Shown here one piece after another: positions 1 through 5,402 of a DNA stretch of 6,306 nucleotides. Each line of letters begins with the position of its first letter. Position 1 is the stretch's first letter. Position numbers and translations under genes: made by a program. Under the pieces are notes generated by a model, which was not told where the DNA came from, searched no databases, and saw only the letters and a list, made by a program, of their open reading frames with translations. The DNA comes from Muribaculaceae bacterium (lineage in GTDB: Bacteria > Bacteroidota > Bacteroidia > Bacteroidales > Muribaculaceae), in assembly GCA_022511505.1 (NCBI GenBank), contig JAFLTK010000177.1, positions 1 to 6,306 of the forward strand. The letters are read 5' to 3'.

Positions 1-255
1 GGAGCGATGAATATTTCAATAACCGCGTACAAGCGCGAAGCGCGCAGTGCGCGGAAAAGCCCCTCCTCTGAAAATCGTCCCGGCGGGACGAAATCTCACT
101 GCGAGCAATAGTCTGGCGAATGGTGCCATGAGAAAGATTGTCCCTCAGGGCAATTCCCGTCGGGGTATTTCCCACGCAGCAAAACTCGCTTCGCTCTGAA
201 GTGCGGGGCTATTGAAATTGGCGCCGTTCCACGGCACATTCTCAATATCAATGAG
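1..255. repeat. Gene-free stretch of stacked hairpins (REP-like)
   Basis: No credible coding frame is visible. The stretch is filled with consecutive short inverted repeats: CCGCG/CGCGG at 23-27 and 50-54; TCGTCCCG/CGGGACGA at 75-91, an 8-bp stem around one central base; ATTG-t-CCC/GGG-CAAT at 137-154; CCC/GGG inside AAT/ATT at about 152-169; CCC-a-CGCA/TGCGGGG at about 171-207; and a nested hairpin at 211-252, where ATTGAAATTG pairs 9 of 10 with CAATATCAAT around CCGT-tcc-ACGG. The density and nesting resemble REP or BIME-type intergenic repeats. I have an impression of similar blocks in other gut Bacteroidales, but that is memory and untested. It could also be the remnant of a structured RNA. 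Confidence 0.55.
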
Positions 256-277
256 TTAACATTTAATCATAGGTTTT

Positions 278-311
278 TTTGATGGCACACCCATGAAATT
301 ATGTAAATTTG
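278..311 (+). promoter_or_regulatory. Promoter-like elements before the decayed ATPase copy
   Basis: TTTG at 278-281 and TAAATTTG at 304-311 match the Bacteroidetes -33 (TTTG) and -7 (TAnnTTTG) elements. The spacer is 22 nt, slightly longer than the usual 19-21. The -7 element lies in the left arm of the palindrome of repeat copy 1. It is probably a relic, because the reading frame behind it is broken. Confidence 0.4.
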
Positions 312-338
312 CAGTGTCACTGAAAATTTACATAATTC
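300..338. repeat. 39-bp palindromic direct repeat, copy 1
   Basis: This 39-bp stretch is identical to 516-554. Its core at 301-333 is a palindrome: ten-base outer arms (ATGTAAATTT and AAATTTACAT), a G opposite A mismatch, and inner arms CAGTG and CACTG around a single central T. In this copy AATT on each side extends the symmetry to 297-337, giving arms of 20 with one mismatch. The following ATG (357) sits at the same distance as in copy 2. The form fits an operator bound by a dimeric regulator, or a recombination site. Confidence 0.85.
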
Positions 339-356
339 TATGACCATTCAGGCGTT

Positions 357-476
357 ATGTCTACTTTGGCATCGTCAAGGCTTAGAACACCATGATAAAC
401 GAGAACACAGCGCCGGTAATCAATCTATATCCCTCTTGCATTGGTACATACGATTCTCTAAGCCTCGCAAAATTCC
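357..476 (+). pseudogene. Decayed 5' fragment of an AAA_14/DUF4143 ATPase gene
   Basis: The start ATGTCTAC at 357-364 is identical to the start of the intact ATPase at 573, at the same distance from its repeat. About 60 unrelated bases follow. From 425 the sequence again matches the intact gene (from 581) with roughly 8 mismatches in 50 bases. The translated match reads YIPLALVHTIL-stop-ASQ against YIPRALAHPILEASQ. The frame is stopped by TGA at 393-395 and by TAA inside the matching part, and similarity fades near 476, before the Walker A region. I read it as the remains of an earlier, related ATPase cassette, now truncated by the promoter repeat of the intact one. Divergence of about 16 percent suggests a different family member rather than a fresh duplication. 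Confidence 0.7.
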
Positions 477-495
477 CCATGTTTGTCGCGAAATT

Positions 496-527
496 TTTGC
501 TCGTCTCAATAAGAATATGTAAATTTG
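496..527 (+). promoter_or_regulatory. Promoter of the intact ATPase gene
   Basis: TTTG at 496-499 and TAAATTTG at 520-527, separated by 20 nt, match the Bacteroidetes primary sigma promoter (TTTG, 19-21 nt, TAnnTTTG) very well. Transcription should begin near 533-536, inside the palindrome of repeat copy 2, giving a leader of about 40 nt before the ATG at 573. A protein bound to the palindrome would cover both the -7 element and the start point, so repression, perhaps by the gene's own product, is a reasonable inference. Confidence 0.65.
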
Positions 528-554
528 CAGTGTCACTGAAAATTTACATAATTC
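516..554. repeat. 39-bp palindromic direct repeat, copy 2 (putative operator)
   Basis: It is identical to 300-338 and lies 216 bp downstream of it. The palindrome core is 517-549: outer arms ATGTAAATTT and AAATTTACAT, inner arms CAGTG and CACTG, a single central T at 533, and one G/A mismatch at 527 and 539. That mismatch is what makes the left arm read TAAATTTG (a -7 match) while the right arm read backwards gives TAAATTTT, so the symmetric site carries a promoter on the + strand only. Confidence 0.85.
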
Positions 555-572
555 AAAAACCGTTTTGTCGTT

Positions 573-1754
573 ATGTCTACCTATATTCCTCGTGCACTGG
601 CACATCCGATTCTGGAAGCCTCGCAATATTTTCCTGTCATAACTCTGACGGGCCCTCGGCAATCGGGCAAATCAACGCTTTATCGCCATATTTTCCCTGA
701 TTGTCCATACACGTCACTTGAGGATCCTGATACAAGACTGATCGCCGAAAGCGATCCCAGAGGATTCTTGAGCCAATTTGGCAACGAGATGATAATTGAT
801 GAGATTCAGAATTACCCTACATTATTGTCATATATTCAGGGAATTGTTGACGTAGACAGAAGCAGACGATTCTACATCACGGGAAATTCTCAGTTCTCGT
901 TATTGAAAAGTGTTACCCAGTCTTTGGCCGGGAGAAGCGGAGTGTTTGAACTTCTCCCTCTTTCACTCTCAGAACTGGAAAACAATAATGAGATTAGAAC
1001 TTTCTCAGAAGACGACATATTATACCGCGGTTTCTACCCCGCAATATGGAGTGGAGAAAATATACCACGCCTCTATTATCCGTCATACGTCAAGACCTAT
1101 CTCGAGCGAGACGTCAGAGACTTATTAAACATTAAAGACCTCAACACATTTCATCGTTTCATCTGCCTATGCGCCGCTCGCATTGGAAGTGTTTTCAACG
1201 CTTCTGAGCTATCAAATGAACTCGGTGTTGCTGTCAATACAATAAATTCATGGCTGTCTGTGCTTCAGGCGTCTTACATCATCTACCTCTTGCCGCCCTT
1301 TTTTACAAATACGAAAAGGCGACTGACCAAGAGCCCCAAACTCTATTTTGCCGACACCGGGCTCGCAAGTTATTTACTGGATATAGACACGCCCAAGATG
1401 ATGAACCGCGATAAGATGAGAGGGCATTTATTTGAGAACATGATTGTCATGGAATGTCTAAAATCATTTTATAACATAGGAAAGGAAACGGGACTCTATT
1501 TTTATCGAGATTCCAACGGTAACGAGGTAGACCTGTTGAGGAAAAATGGGAATCGCTTTGACTTGATAGAGGTGAAATCAAGTCAGACGTTTCATCCCGA
1601 TTTTCTCAAAGGTATCAGGTCTTTTGAGAGGGCTTTTCCCGATTTAGTCGCGGAGAAACATGTCGTTTATGCCGGAGCCGACATGGCGGGTATCTCCGGC
1701 ACCGAAATCAACAATTTCAGGTCTTATCTCTGCTCGGCGAAGAATCGGGAGTAA
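573..1754 (+). CDS. AAA_14/DUF4143 family ATPase with PD-(D/E)XK-like C-terminus
   Basis: This 393-aa protein belongs to the widespread 'ATP-binding protein, AAA_14 plus DUF4143' family of bacteria and archaea, whose cellular role is not settled. Visible parts: Walker A GPRQSGKST at residues 27-35, Walker B MIIDE at 73-77, a sensor-like YITGNSQF at 101-108, and GR at 120-121. The DUF4143 region starts near YLERDV (176-181) and includes a helix-turn-helix-like stretch at about 205-235. The C-terminal part has FEN (E288), NEVD (D320) and EVK (E333, K335), the spacing expected of a PD-(D/E)XK nuclease fold, so all main motifs look intact. The length is normal for the family. The ATG fits the promoter at 496-527. 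It stands alone on the + strand, convergent with the five-gene operon, and is probably an independent mobile or accessory cassette. Nuclease activity is an inference. Confidence 0.93.
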   Translation: MSTYIPRALAHPILEASQYFPVITLTGPRQSGKSTLYRHIFPDCPYTSLEDPDTRLIAESDPRGFLSQFGNEMIIDEIQNYPTLLSYIQGIVDVDRSRRFYITGNSQFSLLKSVTQSLAGRSGVFELLPLSLSELENNNEIRTFSEDDILYRGFYPAIWSGENIPRLYYPSYVKTYLERDVRDLLNIKDLNTFHRFICLCAARIGSVFNASELSNELGVAVNTINSWLSVLQASYIIYLLPPFFTNTKRRLTKSPKLYFADTGLASYLLDIDTPKMMNRDKMRGHLFENMIVMECLKSFYNIGKETGLYFYRDSNGNEVDLLRKNGNRFDLIEVKSSQTFHPDFLKGIRSFERAFPDLVAEKHVVYAGADMAGISGTEINNFRSYLCSAKNRE

Positions 1755-1793
1755 ATCTTGAACACCACAGCGACGCTCGAAGGCTCCATAAAG

Positions 1794-1839
1794 TTTTTGG
1801 GAACAGAAGGCATTGAAACGTCGCCTCTGTTCCCAAAAA
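1794..1839. terminator. Hairpin between convergent genes, possible bidirectional terminator
   Basis: TTTTTGGGAACAGA (1794-1807) pairs perfectly with TCTGTTCCCAAAAA (1826-1839), and GGC (1809-1811) pairs with GCC (1823-1825). This gives 17 base pairs with one bulged A and an 11-nt loop. It lies 40 nt after the ATPase stop and 25 nt after the operon's last stop on the other strand, as expected of a shared terminator. The T and A tracts are inside the base of the stem, and no separate U tract follows on either strand, so it is not a textbook intrinsic terminator. Confidence 0.6.
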
Positions 1840-1863
1840 ATCGTTAGGAATGTTTTCCAAGTA

Positions 1864-2094
1864 TCAGTCTAATGGTCTGAAATCAAAATCGATAGGCATG
1901 CAACCACACTTCCGGTAATCGAAATTGTAGAAACGCTTATAGGCCTCGATTACCTGCTCAAGGGAAGTGCTGTTAAACGGGTTGTTGGTGTAGTTGTTGG
2001 TGGTCACCACAACTCTCATAGCCGGCGAAAGCGACTGCCCGTTGATAGCCCTGGTCTTCTTGGGCACAATCTCCCATACTTTGTGTAATGCCAT
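1864..2094 (-). CDS. Small hypothetical protein, last gene of the five-gene operon
   Basis: This 76-aa protein has no signal peptide or membrane segment. The first half is basic and polar (MALHKVWEIVPKKTRAI), then a beta-like VVVTTNNYTNNPF at 28-40, an amphipathic helix at about 44-56, and a short tail with CGC at 63-65. The overall plan (MAL-K start, a short beta part, NPF, then an A/Y-rich helix) reminds me of the small Bacteroidetes proteins grouped as DUF6140, but this is recollection only and needs a profile search. Its ATG lies 14 nt after the stop of the DUF4112 gene, so it is very probably translated from the same mRNA. The stop is followed by the hairpin at 1794-1839. No function can be assigned. 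Confidence 0.75.
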   Translation of the reverse strand: MALHKVWEIVPKKTRAINGQSLSPAMRVVVTTNNYTNNPFNSTSLEQVIEAYKRFYNFDYRKCGCMPIDFDFRPLD

Positions 2095-2108
2095 AATAGT
2101 CTCAAATT

Positions 2109-2645
2109 TTAAAATAGTCCGGCAAACCAGTTGTATATGGACATTATAACGTTAAAAAGAAGATAAATAATAAAACCTAAAATGACAAGTCCAACGACTC
2201 CCCATGTGGCTGCTTTGTTTATTTCTGATATTGTATCAGGATCTCCTTCGACATAACCTATGATCCATCGGCGTGCTTTCTTGTTGGATTTATAAAACGC
2301 ATCCACAATGTCGCCGGCAAAAGGAATTAGGCCACAAAGCACATCTAAGATGGTGATATAAAGAATGGCAATTGTTAGTTTGACGGATCGCAACTTAAAC
2401 ATTGCAACATAGAGTGCAGGCAATGCGGCTACAGAGGAGATGATGTCGCCCACTCCCGGGATGAAGAATCCAACAATCGGGTCGAGTAAAAAGTCATCAT
2501 ACTTTTTAGCAAGTAATACCATATTGTATGAGGTAGTGTCCTCAAAATTGTCTTTCTCCTTCTCCAATTGCTGAAAGTGATTCTCCACGTCCTGATACAT
2601 CTCAGAATATTTCGTCAGATCGACTTTCTTTAGAACATTTCCCAT
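2109..2645 (-). CDS. DUF4112 domain membrane protein
   Basis: This 178-aa protein starts with a soluble, charged helical stretch (residues 1-50). It then contains the two characteristic DUF4112 blocks: DPIVGFFIPGVGDIIS at 55-70 and LDVLCGLIPFAGDIVDAFYKSNKK at 100-123 (described here by its LIPxAGD and FYKSNKK core). A hydrophobic helix between them (about 71-99) links the blocks, and a further membrane segment lies at about 147-170. DUF4112 proteins are small predicted membrane proteins of unknown function found across bacteria. Here the domain sits between an added coiled-coil-like N-terminus and an extra C-terminal membrane helix. The ATG is one base after the TAA of the preceding gene, so translation is probably coupled. 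Membrane location is well supported; function is unknown. Confidence 0.9.
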   Translation of the reverse strand: MGNVLKKVDLTKYSEMYQDVENHFQQLEKEKDNFEDTTSYNMVLLAKKYDDFLLDPIVGFFIPGVGDIISSVAALPALYVAMFKLRSVKLTIAILYITILDVLCGLIPFAGDIVDAFYKSNKKARRWIIGYVEGDPDTISEINKAATWGVVGLVILGFIIYLLFNVIMSIYNWFAGLF

Positions 2646-2646
2646 A

Positions 2647-3192
2647 TTATTTAACTGTAAATGTTATTTTTATAGGTTTATGAGATTTTCCCCATTGGCC
2701 CTTGAAGACATACCTACCTTTTGCTGTCTCGCTCTCAACGGGGTGTAATGTCATTGTAGAAAACGTCTTATTTGACTTATGGCCAAGATTAATAATTAAC
2801 TCGTTGCCTCCACTAAGAACCATACCGTTCAGATCGAGAGTTGTGCCGTTTTCGTGTCGATAACGACCGGACATAGTTCCCTCAACCACGTTATATCGAC
2901 ATTTTGCGGTCACGCTGTCACTACCGATGTTTCCTTCGCCTATCAAGAAAAGTGTCTTGTCGTCAGTGTCTTTGGTTGCCTCTTCCCATTTCTCGTCGCT
3001 TCCAAAAACTAAATCAGGAATAAAAGAAGAATCCTCAGAGACAATTTCGGGCACCAGTTTTTCGGGTAATGAATTTTCGGCCTGACCATCCATGGCTTTA
3101 CTATTCCTGTACATTCCCAGTAGAAAAACTACCGCGAAGACAAGAATAAGTTGCCAGTATGTTCTGGCCAGGAAGTTTTTATTGTAATCCAT
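2647..3192 (-). CDS. Membrane-anchored protein with beta-rich extracytoplasmic domain
   Basis: This 181-aa protein has a short basic N-terminus, one membrane segment at about residues 13-28 (WQLILVFAVVFLLGMY), an acidic, proline-containing linker to about 75, and a C-terminal beta-rich domain at about 80-181. Repeated patterns there (GTMSGRYRHENGT, LDLNGMVLSG, GRYVFKGQW) look like strands of a small barrel, similar to beta domains in Bacteroidetes envelope proteins. No lipobox is present, so it is probably an inner-membrane anchor with the domain in the periplasm. I chose ATG at 3192. An in-frame TTG at 3195 exists, but the ATG shares one base with the TGA of the upstream gene (TGATG), a classic coupled start. 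Function unknown; a binding or sensing role for the outer domain is a guess. Confidence 0.85.
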   Translation of the reverse strand: MDYNKNFLARTYWQLILVFAVVFLLGMYRNSKAMDGQAENSLPEKLVPEIVSEDSSFIPDLVFGSDEKWEEATKDTDDKTLFLIGEGNIGSDSVTAKCRYNVVEGTMSGRYRHENGTTLDLNGMVLSGGNELIINLGHKSNKTFSTMTLHPVESETAKGRYVFKGQWGKSHKPIKITFTVK

Positions 3193-3641
3193 CAATAATT
3201 AGGGATTAATTTCTGAATTAGGGAGTTCAGCGAGTCATTAGTTACCTCGACAAGTCTCATAATGGCTTCTTGTTTTGCTATGCCGTTCTCTGATACATCC
3301 TCTGTCAGAAGGTCCATTGCCTTGTCCATTAATTTATCCATTCGATCGTGCAAACGCTCAAATTGCTTGTCGAGAGTAGGAATCGACTGCTCGTAGATTC
3401 TTATGTCTCTCTGTGCCTTTATCATCAGAGCGTCAATGGCCTGGTCCAATTTAGCACATTCTAACTCAACCTGGGCAGATACCTGACGGAGTTCCACAAC
3501 TGTTGAGGTAACATTGTTGACAATACCGGCAACATTGTTCACGATATTGTCGGCTCGATGGACAATCGCTGAAAACTCTTGGACGGTCAGACTCGCGTCC
3601 GAGTTTGTCTCAGCGGGATAATAATTGTTGTTGTCTTCCAT
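3192..3641 (-). CDS. Soluble coiled-coil protein, second gene of operon
   Basis: This 149-aa protein has no membrane segment or signal peptide. A polar, asparagine- and tyrosine-rich start (1-17) is followed by almost continuous helix. Residues 32-44 repeat IVNNV twice (NIVNNVAGIVNNV), and heptad-like spacing of V, L and I runs through about 20-80 and 85-115 (for example FERLHDRMDKLMDKAMDLL). A final amphipathic helix lies at about 122-147. The pattern fits an oligomerising cytoplasmic rod, perhaps a partner of the coiled-coil N-terminus of the first operon protein. Superficial similarity to phasin-like or chemotaxis-linker helices cannot be tested here. The gene begins 12 nt after the upstream stop and overlaps the next ATG by one base. 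No enzymatic motif is visible. Confidence 0.82.
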   Translation of the reverse strand: MEDNNNYYPAETNSDASLTVQEFSAIVHRADNIVNNVAGIVNNVTSTVVELRQVSAQVELECAKLDQAIDALMIKAQRDIRIYEQSIPTLDKQFERLHDRMDKLMDKAMDLLTEDVSENGIAKQEAIMRLVEVTNDSLNSLIQKLIPNY

Positions 3642-3653
3642 ATCTCTAATATT

Positions 3654-4829
3654 TTACATGTTAAAAAATCCTTTTATAAGCGCCGACGTGGTATTTTTGC
3701 GTTCATAGTCAATTTCTTTTACCTCCACGTAGCCGCATAACTGAAGAATCGAGGCATCGGTCTCATCGGTCTTCTGTTCTCCGTCAATTATATGTTTAAT
3801 TTTAGCATTCTTTGAGTTCTTAATGCCAATGCGGAGTATTGCCGCCAAAGCAATTCCCAACACCCACCATTTATAACCTTCGGCCGGGAAGTAAAAGATT
3901 ATAAATAGCGTTGTAATGATTGCTCCGATAATACAGGCGAGCCATACTTTGGCTCCCGGATTATCTTTAATATGGTCTCTTACATCTTTTGTTACTCGGG
4001 TATAGTGTTTGAATCCCGGATTATTGGATATAAGAGTCCTAACAACCGGCGAGGCTGCTGACATGTCGATTTCACAAAGAACGTTTTGCAATGAATATAT
4101 GCATAATTGGGGATCTGACAATAGAATAATGTCGGCCCCGGTAAAGCGTCCTTGTTGATCGCATAAAGCCTCAATGGTCTCAAAACCGTCCTCAACACCA
4201 TATAATTCATCTAATAGATGGGCATTGACACTATAATAGTCAGGCTTCTGCACCCCGGAGGTCTGGTTGCCATAACTCCAAGCCTCAAATTCTTTTGTCA
4301 GATACTCGCTGAGAGCCAAAAGAAAAAGGTTGGTTCGGTAAAGTGTCAGATATCTCAGCGATAAATTGGCCTGACGGATAATCAAATCCTTAGGTTTGTC
4401 AGACAAATCGAAATTCATGCTTGTAAACTTGTCAAACAATCTCTCAGAACCGGGCAACTTGCGTTCTATCTCCCTCTTGAGTCGGTTGATTTTTGACTTA
4501 TTGAGAGATGCGTATTCTTGCTTAATTTTCAGGTATTTATCAAGTCGTTTGTTATGCTCTCTGGCAGCCTTAAATGCACCGTACGCTTCAATGCCGCGTG
4601 CTAACACTTCAACGGCCAAACCTATTTTTTTTGACTTATCAGAGGATACTGATATAAAATCAAAGGCTGCTGTAAAAGTTTCACGAACCAAATTTGCATA
4701 ACCTTGATAAAGTTCGGGAAGGTTGGTAGCCAAACCATCTAATTGCACCATTAATTCCTTCTCAAACTCCTTCAATACTTCCGATTGCTGAAGTAATTCC
4801 TTTTCTGATAGTGAATTGGTTTCGTCCAT
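3654..4829 (-). CDS. Large coiled-coil protein with two C-terminal membrane helices, first gene of operon
   Basis: I do not recognise a family in this 391-aa protein. The first 60 residues are acidic and helical, with heptad-like LQQSEVLKEFEKELMVQL. Residues 64-126 form a lysine- and arginine-rich helical segment (KSKKIGLAVEVLARGIEAY, then HNKRLDKYLKIKQEY and KSKINRLKREIERK). A mixed globular part spans about 130-290, including the hydrophobic LTLYRTNLFLLALSEYL at 161-177, which could touch the membrane. Two membrane helices follow at about 295-314 and 320-335, then a soluble tail to 391. The start is certain within this frame because TAA lies three codons upstream at 4836-4838. It heads the five-gene operon and is preceded by the leader with the hairpin at 4862-4945. 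The topology suggests a large cytoplasmic domain held at the inner membrane. Confidence 0.85.
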   Translation of the reverse strand: MDETNSLSEKELLQQSEVLKEFEKELMVQLDGLATNLPELYQGYANLVRETFTAAFDFISVSSDKSKKIGLAVEVLARGIEAYGAFKAAREHNKRLDKYLKIKQEYASLNKSKINRLKREIERKLPGSERLFDKFTSMNFDLSDKPKDLIIRQANLSLRYLTLYRTNLFLLALSEYLTKEFEAWSYGNQTSGVQKPDYYSVNAHLLDELYGVEDGFETIEALCDQQGRFTGADIILLSDPQLCIYSLQNVLCEIDMSAASPVVRTLISNNPGFKHYTRVTKDVRDHIKDNPGAKVWLACIIGAIITTLFIIFYFPAEGYKWWVLGIALAAILRIGIKNSKNAKIKHIIDGEQKTDETDASILQLCGYVEVKEIDYERKNTTSALIKGFFNM

Positions 4830-4861
4830 TGTATCTTAAAGAGTGTATTATTGCATATAAA

Positions 4862-4945
4862 AAAGTGGGTGAATTTTTTGGTCTTTGTGTTCCGGGTATC
4901 GCCAAACACCCATGCAAACAAGACTTAAAAAATTCACCTCACTTT
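4862..4945 (-). terminator. Long hairpin with U6 tract before the operon start (attenuator or upstream terminator)
   Basis: Arm R1 (4862-4879) and arm R2 (4927-4945) pair over 18 bp with one bulged base. GTCTT (4881-4885) with AAGAC (4920-4924) extends the stem, and GTGTT (4887-4891) with AACAC further inside can pair as well. On the minus strand the stem is followed directly by six U (complement of 4859-4864), the standard layout of an intrinsic terminator. It ends only about 30 nt before the ATG at 4829. It could stop transcription from the zinc-ribbon gene or act as an attenuator of the operon. Confidence 0.6.
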
Positions 4946-4987
4946 CATATCGGAGTTGTGCACGTGGCACATCTGGGGCGATATGAA
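4944..4987. repeat. Nested inverted repeat
   Basis: Outer arms TTCATATCG (4944-4952) and CGATATGAA (4979-4987) are perfect. Inside, TGTGC (4957-4961) and GCACA (4967-4971) form a second stem around ACGTG. This two-level symmetry in a non-coding stretch suggests a folded RNA element or protein-binding site in the operon leader. It lies next to R2 and shares bases 4944-4945 with it, so the two structures would compete at their junction. Confidence 0.5.
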
Positions 4988-5138
4988 CCGTGAGCATTCA
5001 AATTTCCCGTCGGTCGGTTTGCTGTTCGTTATTTTGGCGATTTCGGAACGCACGACTTCGGGCTAAAATGCCTAATTGAGCTCTGAATCAATCACCTTCG
5101 TGACCGATGTCGGCAAGCCGACTATCATAACTCATTGG

Positions 5139-5168
5139 CAAATTTAGTTATTTCTTTTGAATTCCCAA
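5139..5168 (-). promoter_or_regulatory. Promoter-like elements for the five-gene operon
   Basis: On the minus strand TAAATTTG (5146-5139) matches TAnnTTTG exactly, and GTTG ending at 5166 lies 19 nt upstream as a fair -33 element. Transcription would start near 5132 and soon meet the GTCGG-CTTG-CCGAC hairpin (5122-5109), which could protect the 5' end. It is the only good -7 match I see between the zinc-ribbon stop and the operon. The long leader it implies is unusual. Confidence 0.45.
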
Positions 5169-5173
5169 CATGA

Positions 5174-5192
5174 GTGAGGTGAATTTTTAAAG
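5174..5192. repeat. Third copy of the leader arm (R3), inverted relative to R2
   Basis: GTGAGGTGAATTTTTAAAG at this site is the reverse complement of 4924-4942 with one mismatch in 19. It runs in the same direction as R1 (4862-4879). It starts just 4 nt after the zinc-ribbon stop codon in the direction of that gene. The arrangement lets R2 pair with either R1 or R3 in one RNA. Confidence 0.65.
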
Positions 5193-5195
5193 AAT

Positions 5196-5330
5196 TTACA
5201 ATTTTTTCGATTTCAGACTGCCGCAGTGGGGGCAACACGGTGGCTCGGTTTTCAAGATAAAGCCGCCGGTCATTTGGATGAACTCCTTGCCGCAGTTGCA
5301 GCATTTTCTCATTTCGATTTTTGATATCAT
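5196..5330 (-). CDS. Small zinc-ribbon protein (44 aa)
   Basis: The 44-aa product begins MISKIEMRKCCNCGKEF and continues to PPCCPHCGSLKSKKL, ending in TAA at 5196-5198. Residues C10/C11-x-C13-G and C32/C33-x-x-C36-G form two knuckles about 20 residues apart, the pattern of a rubredoxin-like zinc ribbon. Such mini-proteins in Bacteroidetes usually have no assigned role; nucleic-acid or protein binding is the common inference. The start ATG at 5328-5330 is supported by a -7 promoter element at 5403-5410. A second in-frame ATG (residue 7) directly before the first knuckle is possible. The gene is too short for standard length cut-offs. It lies upstream of, and in the same direction as, the five-gene operon, separated by the structured leader. 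Confidence 0.8.
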   Translation of the reverse strand: MISKIEMRKCCNCGKEFIQMTGGFILKTEPPCCPHCGSLKSKKL

Positions 5331-5402
5331 TTCGGTATTATTTTAGAGAAGTGACACGAGGCCGGGTGCTGTCTGATTCAGTTGCCGGGCTCTTTTCAGG
5401 TG

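Larger units (their letters stand above)
4830..5195 (-). other. Gene-free structured leader upstream of the five-gene operon
   Basis: This 366-nt stretch has no gene I can support. It contains the terminator-like hairpin R1/R2 (4862-4945), a nested hairpin (4944-4987), a small perfect dyad GTCGGC-aa-GCCGAC at 5109-5122, a promoter-like site (5139-5168) and a third copy of the repeat arm, R3 (5174-5192). If transcription starts near 5132, the operon mRNA has an untranslated leader of about 300 nt, unusually long. If it reads through from the zinc-ribbon gene, R3 is included as well. A 49-aa frame at 4848-4997 runs straight through the hairpin and is probably spurious. Confidence 0.6.

Noticed and set aside
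365..424. Possible match of the 60-bp insert to the sequence after the intact ATPase stop (1757-1775)
   Set aside because: Only a dozen bases such as CTTAGAACACCA resemble CTTGAACACCA, with a gap; this is within chance.
340..700. Frames of 60, 102 and 80 aa on both strands between the two repeats
   Set aside because: They run across the palindromic repeats, the decayed ATPase start and the start of the real ATPase gene. None keeps a protein-like composition; they are shadows of the duplication.
910..1128. 72-aa frame inside the ATPase gene, and similar frames at 3992-4210 and 4396-4701
   Set aside because: They lie fully inside well-supported genes in another frame or strand.
3193..3195. 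TTG start for the 181-aa gene
   Set aside because: It lies in the last codons of the upstream gene, and the directly following ATG forms the usual TGATG overlap.
4811..4993. 60-aa frame on the plus strand over the operon start and leader
   Set aside because: It overlaps the start of the 391-aa gene on the other strand and the hairpins, with no promoter or family resemblance.
4848..4997. 49-aa frame on the minus strand in the operon leader
   Set aside because: It runs through both arms and the loop of the R1/R2 hairpin and into the nested hairpin. The structure explains the sequence better than coding, and the composition is not protein-like.
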